From CAWCVR01 sp963799105 (GTDB lineage: Bacteria > Acidobacteriota > Terriglobia > Bryobacterales > Bryobacteraceae), in NCBI GenBank assembly GCA_963799105.1, contig CAWCVR010000013.1, forward strand, positions 62,001 through 126,000: a stretch of 64,000 nucleotides of DNA, read 5' to 3'. This document shows positions 17,265 through 27,122 of the stretch, piece after piece. The notes under the pieces were generated by a model. The model did not search any database, was not told the origin of the DNA, and saw nothing but the letters and a program-made list of their open reading frames with translations. Each line of letters starts with the position of its first letter. Position 1 is the first letter of the stretch. The position numbers and the translations under genes are program-made.

Positions 17265-18173
17265 GTGCGCAGTCTCCTCCTCTTTCTGTCGCGCCAGAGA
17301 TGTCTCAGGAGATGGATGGAGACCTCGCCGGCGGCCCAGCGCCTGGCGGCCCGGTTTGTGGCGGGCGAAACGCTCGATCGGGCCCTCGACGCCGCGCGCA
17401 AGCTGAATTCCGAAGGCATCCGGGTCACTTTCGATTGCCTGGGCGAGAGCGTCGCGTCCCTGGCGGAAGCCGTCGCGGCGCGGGATGTGTATTTGCGCAC
17501 ATTGGCGGCGATTCATCAAACCGGCATCCGCGGCAACGTGTCCCTGAAGCTGACGCAGTTTGGCCTGGATTTTTCGATCGGGGACTGCCGCGCCAACGTG
17601 GAACGACTCGTCCGGCAGGCCGCCGCGGCAGATCTCTTTGTGCGCGTCGACATGGAATCCAGCGCCTACACCAGCCGCACTCTCGACCTGGTGCGCGAGC
17701 TCCATGCCCGGCACCAAGCCGTCGGCGTGGTGATCCAGGCGTGCCTTCGCCGCAGCCGCCGGGACATCGAGGAGCTGTGCAGGGACGGCATCCGCGTGCG
17801 GCTGTGCAAGGGTGCGTACCTGGAGCCGGCTTCGGTGGCCTTCCCACGCAAGCGGGACGTCGACCGTAACTTCGCGGAACTGATGAAACTGCTGCTCGAC
17901 CGCGGCCACTACCCCGCCATCGCCACCCACGACGAGGCGTTGATCGAAGAGACCAAGCGCCATGCCGCATCCCGGAAGACTCCGCCGGATGCCTTCGAGT
18001 TCCAGATGCTCTACGGCATCCGGGGCGAACTGCAACGCAAACTGGTCCGGGACGGCTACCGCCTGCGGCTGTACGTTCCGTTCGGCAAAGCCTGGTACCC
18101 CTACTACATGCGCCGTCTGGCCGAGCGTCCGGCCAACGTTTTCTTCGTGTTGCGGAACCTGCTTCGGAGGTAA
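17265..18173 (+). CDS. Proline dehydrogenase (PRODH), monofunctional
   Basis: The 302-residue protein matches the FAD-binding TIM-barrel proline dehydrogenase domain, which oxidises proline to pyrroline-5-carboxylate and passes electrons to quinone. Visible landmarks are VSLKLTQFGLDF, the substrate/FAD strand RVDMESSAYT, GVVIQACLRRS, RLCKGAYLEP, ATHDEALIEE, FEFQMLYGIR and the C-terminal YVPFGKAWYPYYMRRLAERP. The length fits the stand-alone enzyme, not the fused PutA. No pyrroline-5-carboxylate dehydrogenase is adjacent. The start is GTG 17265 with no strong ribosome-binding site visible. Confidence 0.93.
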   Translation: MRSLLLFLSRQRCLRRWMETSPAAQRLAARFVAGETLDRALDAARKLNSEGIRVTFDCLGESVASLAEAVAARDVYLRTLAAIHQTGIRGNVSLKLTQFGLDFSIGDCRANVERLVRQAAAADLFVRVDMESSAYTSRTLDLVRELHARHQAVGVVIQACLRRSRRDIEELCRDGIRVRLCKGAYLEPASVAFPRKRDVDRNFAELMKLLLDRGHYPAIATHDEALIEETKRHAASRKTPPDAFEFQMLYGIRGELQRKLVRDGYRLRLYVPFGKAWYPYYMRRLAERPANVFFVLRNLLRR

Positions 18174-18292
18174 ACCGGCCGCCGCCGGCCGGGCCCGCGC
18201 TCCGGCCCCACCCGCGTTGCCGGCCCCACCGGAGCTACCGGCCCCACCCGCGTTCCCCGAAACAAATTCCCCGCTCGCGTAGTCCAATAGAT

Positions 18293-18775
18293 ATGCGCTA
18301 CTGGGCGTACTTTGCCGCGAAGCTGGCAGCCGCCGGAATTGCGTTCTACGGCCTGCTGCTGCTGCTCTTTCGGGTTATCCCGCAAGAAGCCAGCGAGGCC
18401 GTGAAGCCCGGGGAGAAGGATCTCCACACGCTATTGGCGCCGCTAGAAAACATCGGTCAGAGGCTGGGGGCCTGCGCGGCTCTGATGGTGTGGTTCCTGC
18501 TGGCGGTGGTGGCCGTCATCTTCATCGTCCACGACCAGAGATATCGCTGCCGGGTTTGTCTGCGCCGGCTGCGCATGCCGGTGGTGACGGGCTCCTGGGG
18601 CCGGATGCTGCAACTCGGCCGGCCGCGCGTCGAGTACATCTGCCCCTACGGACATGGAACGCTGCGCGCCGAAGAAGTGCAGATTTCCGGCCTGGCCAAT
18701 CCCGAATGGACACCCCAATCCGGCGACATGTGGGAAGATCTGTACGCCTCCAGCCGCCGGGACGACCAGGAGTAG
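18293..18775 (+). CDS. Hypothetical two-TM membrane protein with Cys pairs
   Basis: This 160-residue protein has two hydrophobic helices, residues about 8-28 (AAGIAFYGLLLLLF) and 58-80 (CAALMVWFLLAVVAVIFIV). A cytoplasmic part follows with YRCRVCLRRLRMP and, later, EYICPYGHG, a likely small metal-binding fold. The C-terminus is acidic. I do not recognise a named family. It lies between proline dehydrogenase and the penicillin-binding protein on the same strand, with 119 and 171 bases between, so an operon is possible but not shown. Confidence 0.7.
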   Translation: MRYWAYFAAKLAAAGIAFYGLLLLLFRVIPQEASEAVKPGEKDLHTLLAPLENIGQRLGACAALMVWFLLAVVAVIFIVHDQRYRCRVCLRRLRMPVVTGSWGRMLQLGRPRVEYICPYGHGTLRAEEVQISGLANPEWTPQSGDMWEDLYASSRRDDQE

Positions 18776-18946
18776 GCGCGTGTCCCAGGGGACACAATCG
18801 CCCCGGCGGTTCTCTGCAACCGGCTGATTCCGTGACGGTGAGGCGACGGCCGGCAGCGTGCATTTGCGCGAGCTGGAGCCGGCCGGCGGCCAGCCCGTTC
18901 GGGCGGTTTCGATCGGCGCGGAGCAGCCAATCCGCTCTACCGGTCC

Positions 18947-21589
18947 ATGAGAGAATGGAGACAGGTGGGCAGAAGAACTTACCTCAGGGACCTGAAGCGG
19001 GATCTGAAGCTGCGGATTCCCAAGAACGCCGGTTTGACCCATTTCGTCCTCGGCCCGGTGGGCCGCGTCCTGGTGGCCGGATTTGCCGTGCTGGTAATCC
19101 TGAGCATGTCGGTTTTCGGCGGCTTCTACGTCAAGTACTCCCGTCTGATCGATGAGAAGCTGAAGGTCGGCCCGTTCGCCGCCACGGCCAAGATTTACGC
19201 CGCCCCGGAATCCGTGGCGGTGGGCGATACCCGGACGGCGAACAGCATCGGAGAGGCGCTGCGCCGCAGCGGATACACCGAGTCGCGCAGCAACCCCATC
19301 GGGTCGTTTCAGATCCGCGCCAATTCCATCGAAATCTATCCGGGCACGGAATCGTATTTCGACCAGGAGCCGGGGGTCATCCGGTTCGTGGGCAGCCGGA
19401 TCTCGCAGATCATTTCTCTGGCCGACAACACCTGGCGCGGCCAGTACCAACTGGAACCGCAGCTCATCACCAACCTGTCCGGGCCCGCCCGCGAGAAGCG
19501 CCGCTTCGTCACCTTCCCCGGTATCCCCAAGATCCTGGTGGAAGCCGTCACCTCCGCCGAAGACAAGCGTTTCTTCCAGCACAACGGCCTGGATCCGGTT
19601 CGCATCGTCAAGGCCGCGTACGTAGACCTGCGGGAGGGCCGCAAAGCGCAAGGAGCCTCCACTCTCAGCCAGCAACTGGCGCACATGTTCTTTCTCGGAG
19701 AAGAGAAAGGCAAGACCTGGAGCCGCAAACTACAGGAAGTGGTGGTCACCCTGCAGATCGAGCAGAGATTATCCAAGGAGCAGATCTTCGAGGACTACGC
19801 CAACCAGGTCCCCCTGGGGATGCGCGGCACGTTCAGCATCCATGGGTTCGGCGAGGCGGCCGAAGCCTACCTGGGCAAGGACCTCAGCCAGATCACCGTG
19901 CCCGAAGCCGCCGAACTGGCGGGGATGATTCAGCGGCCGCCGTATTTCAATCCCTTCCGCCATCCGGACCATGCCCTCGAGCGGCGCAACGTGGTGCTCC
20001 GGCTGATGCACGAGAACGGTTTCATCGAGGATCGCGAGTATGAAGAGGGCGTCAAATCGCCGCTGACCGTGGCCAAGGGCGCGTCGCTGTCCAAGGAAGC
20101 GCCGTACTTCGTCGACCTGGTGGCCGACGCCGTGCAGACCAAATTCCAGGACCAGAACTTTCAGTCCAACGCTTTCCGCATTTACACCACGCTCGACCTG
20201 CACCTGCAGGCTGCCGCGGAGGAAGCCATCCGCGCGGGGATGCAATCGGTTGACGACCAGATCAGGCGGCAACGCCGGTTCAAGGGACAGGCAATTCCCG
20301 AACCCCAGGTGGCGCTGGTCGCCATCGACCCGCACACCGGCGAAGTGCGGGCGCTGGCCGGCGGGCGGAACTACGGCACCAGCCAACTCAACCACGTGTT
20401 GTCCAAGCGCCAGCCGGGGTCCATCTTCAAACCCTTCGTCTACGCCGCCGCGCTGGACACCGCCGTTGACGGCGGGCGGAGTGTGATCACCGCCAGCACC
20501 ATCCTGAAAGACGAGCCCACCACCTTCTGGTACGACGGCCGGGATTACAGCCCCAAAAACTTCGAGGAGAACTACCGGGGCGACGTGACGCTGCGCGAAG
20601 CCCTGGCCCACTCCCTGAACAACGCCACCGTCAGCCTGGCGGAAATGGTGGGCTACGGCAACGTGGTCGATATGGCCAACCGCGCCGGCATGAACTACAA
20701 GATTCAGCCGACTCCGGCGGTGGCCCTGGGCGCGTATGAAATCACGCCGCTCGAAGCCGCCGGCGCCTACACCATGTTCGCCAACCGGGGTGCCTACGTG
20801 AGACCCAGTTTCTTGACCCTGGTCCGCGACCACGATGGCAAGACGCTGTTCAAGAATCAGATTGAACCGAAGCAGGTGCTGGATCCGCGGGTGGCCTATC
20901 TCATGACCAACCTGCTGGAGGAAGTGCTGCGCAGCGGCACCGGCGCCGGCGTCCGCTCGAGGTACAACTTCGCCGCTCCCGCCGCCGGCAAGACCGGCAC
21001 CTCCCGCGATGGCTGGTTCGCGGGGTATACCACCGAACTGCTTTGCGTCGTGTGGGTCGGGTTCGACGACAACAGCAGTCTCGATCTGGAAGGCGCCAAG
21101 TCGGCCGCGCCCATCTGGGGAGACTTCATGAAACGGGCGCTGGATTATCGCGAGTATCGCGACACCAAGCAGTTCCCGGTTCCCGACGGCATCGTGAGCA
21201 TCACGGTGGATTCCCAGACCGGCTGGCCCGCCACCGCCGGCTGCCCCAAAACGCACCCGGAAGTCTTCATCGTGGGCACCGAGCCGGTGGGGAGCTGCCC
21301 GCTGCACGGGGGCGGCCGCACGGCGGTCGCCAACGTCGCCGGATGGGACACCGCGCCGCCTCCCGGACGGGATGCCGCCGCGGGCAGCGACGCCATCCCG
21401 ATCGACACCGTGGTGACGGTGACGGGGACCGGCGCCGGCCCCCCGGCGCGGCCCGCTTCCGCGGCCCGGCGCGCGGCCCGCAAGGCTCCTCCGCCTCCCC
21501 CGGAGGCCGCCGCGCCGCCGGCAAAGAAAGACGACCGCACGGAGGAGAAGAAGAACGTGCTCGAACGAATCCTGGGTGTGTTTAAATAG
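18947..21589 (+). CDS. Class A penicillin-binding protein (bifunctional transglycosylase/transpeptidase, PBP1b-like)
   Basis: The 880-residue inner-membrane enzyme polymerises and cross-links peptidoglycan in the periplasm. It has one TM anchor at residues about 38-62 and a UB2H-like region around 75-170. A GT51 glycosyltransferase domain follows, with catalytic Glu205 in AEDKRFFQHNGLD, then GASTLSQQLA and GEAAEAYLGKDL. The transpeptidase domain has the nucleophile motif SIFK (S492), SLN (556-558) and KTGTS (681-685), all intact. The C-terminal tail from about 790 is Ala/Pro-rich and ends with a basic amphipathic helix. The spacer to the next TPR gene is 17 bases, suggesting co-transcription. 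Confidence 0.94.
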   Translation: MREWRQVGRRTYLRDLKRDLKLRIPKNAGLTHFVLGPVGRVLVAGFAVLVILSMSVFGGFYVKYSRLIDEKLKVGPFAATAKIYAAPESVAVGDTRTANSIGEALRRSGYTESRSNPIGSFQIRANSIEIYPGTESYFDQEPGVIRFVGSRISQIISLADNTWRGQYQLEPQLITNLSGPAREKRRFVTFPGIPKILVEAVTSAEDKRFFQHNGLDPVRIVKAAYVDLREGRKAQGASTLSQQLAHMFFLGEEKGKTWSRKLQEVVVTLQIEQRLSKEQIFEDYANQVPLGMRGTFSIHGFGEAAEAYLGKDLSQITVPEAAELAGMIQRPPYFNPFRHPDHALERRNVVLRLMHENGFIEDREYEEGVKSPLTVAKGASLSKEAPYFVDLVADAVQTKFQDQNFQSNAFRIYTTLDLHLQAAAEEAIRAGMQSVDDQIRRQRRFKGQAIPEPQVALVAIDPHTGEVRALAGGRNYGTSQLNHVLSKRQPGSIFKPFVYAAALDTAVDGGRSVITASTILKDEPTTFWYDGRDYSPKNFEENYRGDVTLREALAHSLNNATVSLAEMVGYGNVVDMANRAGMNYKIQPTPAVALGAYEITPLEAAGAYTMFANRGAYVRPSFLTLVRDHDGKTLFKNQIEPKQVLDPRVAYLMTNLLEEVLRSGTGAGVRSRYNFAAPAAGKTGTSRDGWFAGYTTELLCVVWVGFDDNSSLDLEGAKSAAPIWGDFMKRALDYREYRDTKQFPVPDGIVSITVDSQTGWPATAGCPKTHPEVFIVGTEPVGSCPLHGGGRTAVANVAGWDTAPPPGRDAAAGSDAIPIDTVVTVTGTGAGPPARPASAARRAARKAPPPPPEAAAPPAKKDDRTEEKKNVLERILGVFK

Positions 21590-21606
21590 GGGCGAAGGGG
21601 GTTCAC

Positions 21607-22402
21607 ATGTTTATCCGGCCTCCGCACTTGGTACTCGCCGTGGCTGGCTTAGCCTCGGTCCTGGCAGGGCAGTCCGGCAGCGCCGCGGCAGGCGCCGCCC
21701 AGACCTCTCAGCCGGCGAGCGGGGCTCGGCCCGCCGCTACCCTGACGCCCGAGATGCGCGGCGATATTTTCATGGCGCGCAAAATGTATCGCGAGGCGAT
21801 TGATATCTATCAAGCGTCTTCGTCCCGGAATCCCGTCCTTTGGAACAAGACGGGAATCGCCTACAACCAGTTGCCCAACGAGCTCGATCAGGCCAGGAAA
21901 GCTTACCAGCAGGCCATCAAGCTCAAGCCCGATTACGTCGGAAGCCATCAACAACCTGGGCACGGTTTACTATGCCAGGAAGAGTTACCGCCGGGCGATA
22001 TCGTATTACCAGAAGGCCATCGCCCTGGCTCCCGACGATCCCCGGTCGGCTTCGTTTTACCTGAACCTGGGAATCGCCTTCTTCGCGCGCAAGCAATACG
22101 AGCAGTGCGCCGAGGCCAACCAGATGGCGCTCAAGCTGGATCCCGAAGTCTTCGAGCGGCGCGGCAATTTCGGCACGACCCTCGAAAACCGCGACGTCGC
22201 CGAGCGCGCCAAGTATCACTACTTCATGGCCAAGATGTACGCCAAGGCGGGCCGCAACGATCTGGCGCTGCAGTACCTGAGAAAGGCTCTCGAAGAGGGC
22301 TTCAAGGAGAAAGACAAGCTGAAGAAGGACCCCGAATTCGCCGGCATGCGCGACACGCCGGAATTCAAGGAACTGCTGGCCTCGGAGCCGCGTGTTCTCT
22401 AG
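21607..22402 (+). pseudogene. TPR-repeat secreted protein, broken by one extra base
   Basis: ATG 21607 opens a signal peptide (LVLAVAGLASVLAG) and a first TPR (MYREAIDIYQASS, then KAYQQAIKLKPDYV). At 21940-21941 an extra G moves the homologous reading to the next frame, which continues EAINNLGTVYYARKSYRRAI and runs to TAG 22400-22402. Removing one G restores a continuous protein of about 264 residues with three to four TPRs. Such periplasmic TPR proteins are scaffolds. The gene follows the penicillin-binding protein by 17 bases. The break may be a real mutation or a base-calling error, since the downstream part shows no decay. Confidence 0.75.
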
Positions 22403-24291
22403 GACCGGGCGCATTGTCCGTCCCGCCCTGCTGGGCTGCCTGTTTCTCGCCGCCTGTTCGCGCCCGGCCCGGAAGCCCGGAGGAGCGCGTGGCCATCCTC
22501 CGGTTCGAGAACCTGGGCACGGATGCCTCCCAGGACTGGATGGGCCGCGCACTCTCGGAACTGGTGACCGGGCAGTTGACCGGCCGGCCCAACCGTTACG
22601 CCATTTCCTCGGCCACCCTGCACGGCCTCGGCCGCGCCGCCGGGCCGCGGCCGGGCGCCGCTCCCGGCGTCTCCGCCGAATCCCAGTTGGCGCTGCTGGC
22701 CGGCGCCAACCGCGTGGGCTACGGCGAGTTCGCCGTCCGCGGCGGTCGCCTCGAAGCCCGCCTCCTCCTCGAGGACTTGCCCTCGCACAAGTACGCCAAG
22801 GCGGTCTTCGCAACCGGGGCGGCCGGCGACGCCATCGCGGTGGCCGATTCGCTGGCGCGCCAGATTGCCCCCGACGCCGCGCCGCCCGCCGCCCACAGCA
22901 ACCAGGCCGTCCGCGACTACGTCAGCGCCGTGGAAAGCGACACTCCCGCTGATATCGTGCGCTACGCCACCGCCGCCATCGCCGCCGACCCCGGATTCAC
23001 CCCCGCCTGCCGCATGCTGGCCGAGTGGAAAGCCATGCAACGCGACACCCCCGGCGCCCTGGCGCTGCTCGAAACCGCCGCCCAACTCGCGGCCTCTCCC
23101 CTCGAGCGCGCCCGCGTCCGTCTCCAGTCGGCCGGATTGCGCAACGATGCCCCCGGCCGCCGCGCAGCCCTCGCCGAACTGGCCAACGCCGACCCCGGCA
23201 ATCCCGATCAGTGGCATCTCCTGGCCGAAACCGCGTTCGCCACCCACGCCTACCCCGAGGCTGCCGCGGCCTTCCGCAAACAACTCGCCCTGGACCCCGA
23301 TAGCCGCGCCGCCTGGAACCTGCTGGCCTACGCCTCCGCCCACATGGGCGATCTCCCGGCCGCGGTCGAGGCCTTGCGGCATTACCAGGCGGCCGATCCG
23401 CAAAACCCCAACCCCATCGATTCCCTCGGCGATGTCCACCTGATCGCCGGCCGTCTGCGCGAGGCCGAACAGTTCTACCTGGCCGCCTATAAGAAGAATC
23501 CGAAATTCATGGACGGCGCCGATCTGTTCAAGGCCGCCATGGCGCGGTTGATGACCGGCGACACCGCCGGCGCCACCGCAATCCACGAACGCTACGCGCA
23601 GGCGCTGGCGGGAAGCCCCGCCCACGCGGTGGAAATCGAGCGCGCCGAATGGACCTGGACCGCCGGCCGCCGCCAGCAGGCCTGCCAGCGCATGCTCGCA
23701 TTCGCCCGCGCGGCCGAGGCCGGTCCCCAGCGCGAGCAGGCGGCTCGCGCCTATACCGAACTGGCCATGTGGAACTTGTTCCTGGGCGACCGCGCCACCG
23801 CCGCCGGGATGGCGCAGAAGGCCCTCACCGTGCCGGGCGCGCCGGTATCGGCCGCCGCGCTGGTGGCGAAATTCCTTACCGCTCCGCCGGTTCCGGCCGC
23901 CGAATGGTCCGCGCGCGCCGCCAAGCTATTCCCGCCCAATCCGGGACTGGCGCCGCTCCGCGACCTGGCGTTGGCCAGCGCCCTTCTGCTCGGCAGGCAA
24001 TACCAGCCGGCCTCCGCGATTCTGCGCGAGCTCTACGACGAAGGCGCCACCCCTCCCGGCGAGGAGGGCATCCCCGTGCTGCTGGCCTGGACCCTCATCG
24101 AAACCGGCCGCTACCAGGAGGCCGCGCCGCTCCTCCGCTCGAACCCCGTCCCCCCGCCCACCGGCGCCACCGTGTTCACGCCGCTATACTTCCCCCGCCT
24201 CTACTACCTGCGTGGCCTAGCAGCCGAAAAAAGCGGCAAACCGCAGGAAGCCCGCGAGGCCTACCGCGTGTTCCAGCAACTCTCGCAATAA
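22392..24291 (+). pseudogene. TPR-repeat lipoprotein, broken by one extra base near its N-terminus
   Basis: GTG 22392 overlaps the previous stop by 11 bases and encodes a lipoprotein signal with lipobox LFLAAC-S. At 22479-22480 an extra G shifts the frame. Removing it gives KPEERVAILRFENLG, which joins the signal to the remaining roughly 600 residues, open to TAA 24289-24291. The body has a TolB/adenylate-cyclase-associated type start (VAILRFENLGTD, then WMGRALSELVTGQL) and many TPRs (AYPEAAAAFRKQLALDPDS, RLREAEQFYLAAYKKNP). It is likely a periplasmic, membrane-tethered scaffold. Its partner is unknown. Confidence 0.72.
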
Positions 24292-24298
24292 AATAAAA

Positions 24299-24311
24299 GG
24301 GGTCAGACGCC
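24299..24311. repeat. GGGGTCAGACGCC word at a convergent gene end (copy 1 of 2)
   Basis: The 13-base word begins seven bases after the TPR-gene stop and contains the stop codon (TCA on the plus strand) and the last Gly-Val codons of the convergent acyltransferase gene. The identical word at 37654-37666 sits at another convergent junction in the same manner. Confidence 0.6.
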
Positions 24312-25343
24312 TTTTTTCCGGTGCTGCGTTTTCCACCACAACCACCCGGCCGATAGCGCCAGCATCAGCGCCGTCACCAGCGCCGTGGCCGCCGCGGCGC
24401 CGGGAATCGACAGGCTTCGCTTGATGGGCCGCACCGCGCTGCCGTAGACCATCATCACGTGTACCCAGTACACCATCAGCGAGTTCTTGCCCAGGCACTG
24501 CATCCAACTCCACCGCGGAGCCGCGCAATGCTCGGTCCACACATACGCGCCCGCCATGATCGCCAGCGCTATGCCCACGCGGATCAGGATCAGCGCCGGG
24601 TTATCGGCCCAGAAATTCGTCTCGCTGTAAATGGAATACGGCAAATTCGCCAGGTACTGCGCCGCGTAGACCAGCACCAGTCCGCCCAGCCCGCACCACA
24701 GCATCAGCCGTTCGAAACCGTCCTCGGGAGCGCGCTTCACCATCACCCCCGCCGCCAGCCCGAAACCCAGGTAGGAGGCGCACGGGAAGAACGCGAACTG
24801 CCCGCGCCCGCTCAGAGGCACCAGGTATTCGCGGAACAGGCGCGGGACGCCGTCCCAGGGAAGATGCGCCATCACCGGCGCCGCCGCCGCAATCGCCAGC
24901 GCGGTCCCCAGCGCGAAGCGCACGCGGTTCCCCGAATCGGCGAACAGCGCGGCGGCGGCGAACACCGCCATTCCCACGCCCATGCAATTCAGGATGTCCA
25001 CCTTGGTGAGTTCCTGGAGGCTGCCGCCCGGCAGGCTGCCCAGGTAATTGGTGAGGCGGAACAGAAACGCGATCCCCAGAATGTAGCCGGCGCGTTTCAG
25101 GGAAACGAGCCACCGCCGCCGGGCGGAGGGCTCGCGCCGCGCCAGGCTCTCCATCTGAAACCCGGTGGTCATGCCCGCCATGAACATGAACAGCGGCGCG
25201 GCCATGCCCCCCACGAACTGCGAGAAGACATACGGGCCACCGTCGCGCAGATCCAGCCGCACGAACGAATTGAAGGTGTGGCACTGGATCATGATGAGCA
25301 CGGCCAGCCCACGCATCCAGTCGAGAAAAGGAAATCGCTTCAC
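24303..25343 (-). CDS. Multi-pass membrane acyltransferase (heparan-alpha-glucosaminide N-acetyltransferase/DUF1624-like)
   Basis: The 346-residue protein has about ten hydrophobic helices and begins RFPFLDWMRGLAVLIMIQCHTFN, the DWMRG-L-H signature of DUF1624/DUF5009 transmembrane acyltransferases. It then shows GGMAAPLFMFMAGMT, and near the C-terminus LGKNSLMVYWVHVMMVYG. These enzymes move acetyl or other acyl groups across the inner membrane onto sugars or envelope glycans; the acceptor here is unknown. The start is GTG 25343 with GAGGAG about 13 bases upstream, so a different start is possible. The last two codons and stop are supplied by the GGGGTCAGACGCC repeat word. Confidence 0.82.
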   Translation of the reverse strand: MKRFPFLDWMRGLAVLIMIQCHTFNSFVRLDLRDGGPYVFSQFVGGMAAPLFMFMAGMTTGFQMESLARREPSARRRWLVSLKRAGYILGIAFLFRLTNYLGSLPGGSLQELTKVDILNCMGVGMAVFAAAALFADSGNRVRFALGTALAIAAAAPVMAHLPWDGVPRLFREYLVPLSGRGQFAFFPCASYLGFGLAAGVMVKRAPEDGFERLMLWCGLGGLVLVYAAQYLANLPYSIYSETNFWADNPALILIRVGIALAIMAGAYVWTEHCAAPRWSWMQCLGKNSLMVYWVHVMMVYGSAVRPIKRSLSIPGAAAATALVTALMLALSAGWLWWKTQHRKKGV

Positions 25344-25473
25344 AAAGGCGGCGGGGACTCCTCACCCGGTTCACTTATGATAGCGGAATTGCGGCGGAGG
25401 GCGGGGCGGCGGGTGAATGCCGTTGCGGCCGTGCGCGGGAGACCGTGCACGGCCATCGCCAGGTTGAATGGGA

Positions 25474-26364
25474 TCAAGCCATCCGGCGGGCCATGGCCCT
25501 CAGCCCGAATAGAAGCAAAGCCCCCGTGAGGATTAGCAGACCCCACCAACTGAGCGCCGGAACGGCGGCCGTATCCGTGACGGTGACGGTGACAGCGCCT
25601 GAATTTAGGGCCGAGTTTCCATCGTTGTTGACGCCCATCGCGTAGTACGTGAAGGTATCCGTGCCATTATAGCCACCGGTCGGCGTGTAGGTGATCGAGT
25701 TGCCAGTGGTCGATAATGTACCGTGGCTCGGGTCGCTGGCCTTGGTCACACCGGTAGTGCAGCCATACACCGCCCCAGCCACGGGTCCCAGGCCGGAGTT
25801 ACCCGGTGCCGAGCAGCCGCTTATGCTGCCAGCCGGGACCGGAACCAAGGTCGCTCCGCCGGCGTTGAGCGTGGTGGCCGCTGGTATCACGTTCAGCGTG
25901 ATTGTCAAGGTGGCCGGCCCGCCGGGCCGCGATGCGCCGCCCGCCGAACCAGTGCCGCCGGCGCCATTCCAAACCGTGGTCACGTGTATCGGAAACGTGT
26001 CGGTGCCGGTGAAGCTGGGCGTGGGAGGCGTATAGATGTAGTTGCCCGTACCGGCAGTCCTGGTCATGGTTCCGCCCTGGCTGGTCGCGATCGTGGTATC
26101 GGTATCGTTGGTGTAGTTGTTGTTATAACAATCCGAATCGGCCGTGAAGACGCCGGCCCCGCCATTCACGATCAGATATGCGACGCCCTCCTGCGGCTGG
26201 CAAAACAACGGGTCGCCAGGATTACTGGCCCCATACGCCACAGCCACGGTTCCCAGGCAGACGGCGGCCAGCAGCACGGCGGCTCCGGCGGCCCTCCCAA
26301 GATGACGGCTTGCCCATGTCCAGCCCGTGGCGCAAGGCGCCGTAGTCGAAAGGTCACGATGCAT
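25474..26364 (-). CDS. Secreted Ig-like-domain protein with IPTL-CTERM-like sorting signal
   Basis: The 296-residue protein has an N-terminal signal region (AAVLLAAVCLGTVAVAYGA) and two cadherin/Big-type beta-sandwich segments recognisable as YTPPTPSFTGTDTF and YTPTGGYNGTDTFTYYA. The C-terminus reads VPALSWWGLLILTGALLLFG followed by a basic tail. This is a variant of the IPTL-CTERM tripartite signal (motif, TM helix, basic end) used for exosortase-like surface sorting. AAGGGAGA precedes ATG 26364, which is preferred over the upstream codon at 26484. No sorting enzyme is encoded in this window. Confidence 0.8.
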   Translation of the reverse strand: MHRDLSTTAPCATGWTWASRHLGRAAGAAVLLAAVCLGTVAVAYGASNPGDPLFCQPQEGVAYLIVNGGAGVFTADSDCYNNNYTNDTDTTIATSQGGTMTRTAGTGNYIYTPPTPSFTGTDTFPIHVTTVWNGAGGTGSAGGASRPGGPATLTITLNVIPAATTLNAGGATLVPVPAGSISGCSAPGNSGLGPVAGAVYGCTTGVTKASDPSHGTLSTTGNSITYTPTGGYNGTDTFTYYAMGVNNDGNSALNSGAVTVTVTDTAAVPALSWWGLLILTGALLLFGLRAMARRMA

Positions 26365-26559
26365 CGATATGTCTCCCTTGTGAGTTTGCGCCCGGAAGCG
26401 TTCCCTTTGCGGTTGAGTCCGAGCTTCTCTCTTGGACTCCCGGCTCATGCACAGCAAGCCGCCCGGCCCGAACCGGAATTCCAATTCTTATCTTGGATCT
26501 TCCATGTAGTATAGACCGGACCGCGCCCCTTAGGAGGTCGCGGGCCAACTCAATTATGC

Positions 26560-26586
26560 GGGTATGCTAATACCCTCATATGAGGG
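26560..26586. promoter_or_regulatory. Overlapping palindromes upstream of the IPTL-CTERM-like gene (possible operator)
   Basis: GGGTATGCTAATACCC (26560-26575) forms a hairpin and runs into the perfect 14-base palindrome CCCTCATATGAGGG (26573-26586). A further AATACCC follows at 26594-26600. They lie about 200 bases upstream of ATG 26364 in a 568-base gap (26365-26932) that contains no convincing gene. Symmetry and AT-richness against a GC-rich background suggest a regulator site, but no promoter boxes could be fixed. Confidence 0.4.
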
Positions 26587-26932
26587 GATGCTTAATACCC
26601 ACAAAAGGTATGATTGTCAGTCTGGCCGAACCGCCATCCGGCTGCCGTCCTTCGTCCCGCCGAGACTCCCCTGAAAAGGCGGGGCCTCTGCATACAGGCC
26701 GGGGAGCCATCAAAGCCCTCTTCTCGATTCTGTGGCTTGCGGGTTGGACCCACGGCGGATTGGAACTGAACAGGCCCGCAAGCGCCTGCCGGTACCATCT
26801 GGTAGAATTGACCCGTAGTGTTTTTTGAGATCCTCGGCGAAGTTGCGGACGCGGGGTCGCTGCCGGGGAAGGCGACTGGGGGGCTTTCCCGTCTGCGCAA
26901 GCGGGTGGGGCAAAGGCCGGTGCAGGTATGCC

Positions 26933-27106
26933 GTGTGCATACGGAACACCGGCTTCGGCGCCTCCCTCGAGGTTAGGAAGTCATACCCGGTGGTGGACGA
27001 TCCCGACGCCGAAGCCAACGATCTCATCCGCGTGATCGACGAATCGGGCGAGGACTACGTTTACCCGGCGCGCCTGTTTCGGCGGGCCTTGCGGCTGGCG
27101 CCGTAG
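26933..27106 (+). CDS. Small conserved hypothetical protein, 57 residues
   Basis: The product reads CIRNTGFGASLEVRKSYPVV, then RVIDESGEDYVYPARLF. I recognise this as a widespread uncharacterised family of small bacterial proteins with a conserved ESGEDYLYP box, possibly a small beta-barrel. GTG 26933 is chosen because homologous sequence begins there; the in-frame sequence upstream is Arg-rich and looks untranslated. No signal peptide or membrane helix is present. Function is unknown. Confidence 0.68.
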   Translation: MCIRNTGFGASLEVRKSYPVVDDPDAEANDLIRVIDESGEDYVYPARLFRRALRLAP

Positions 27107-27122
27107 GCGCCTCATCCCGCGG

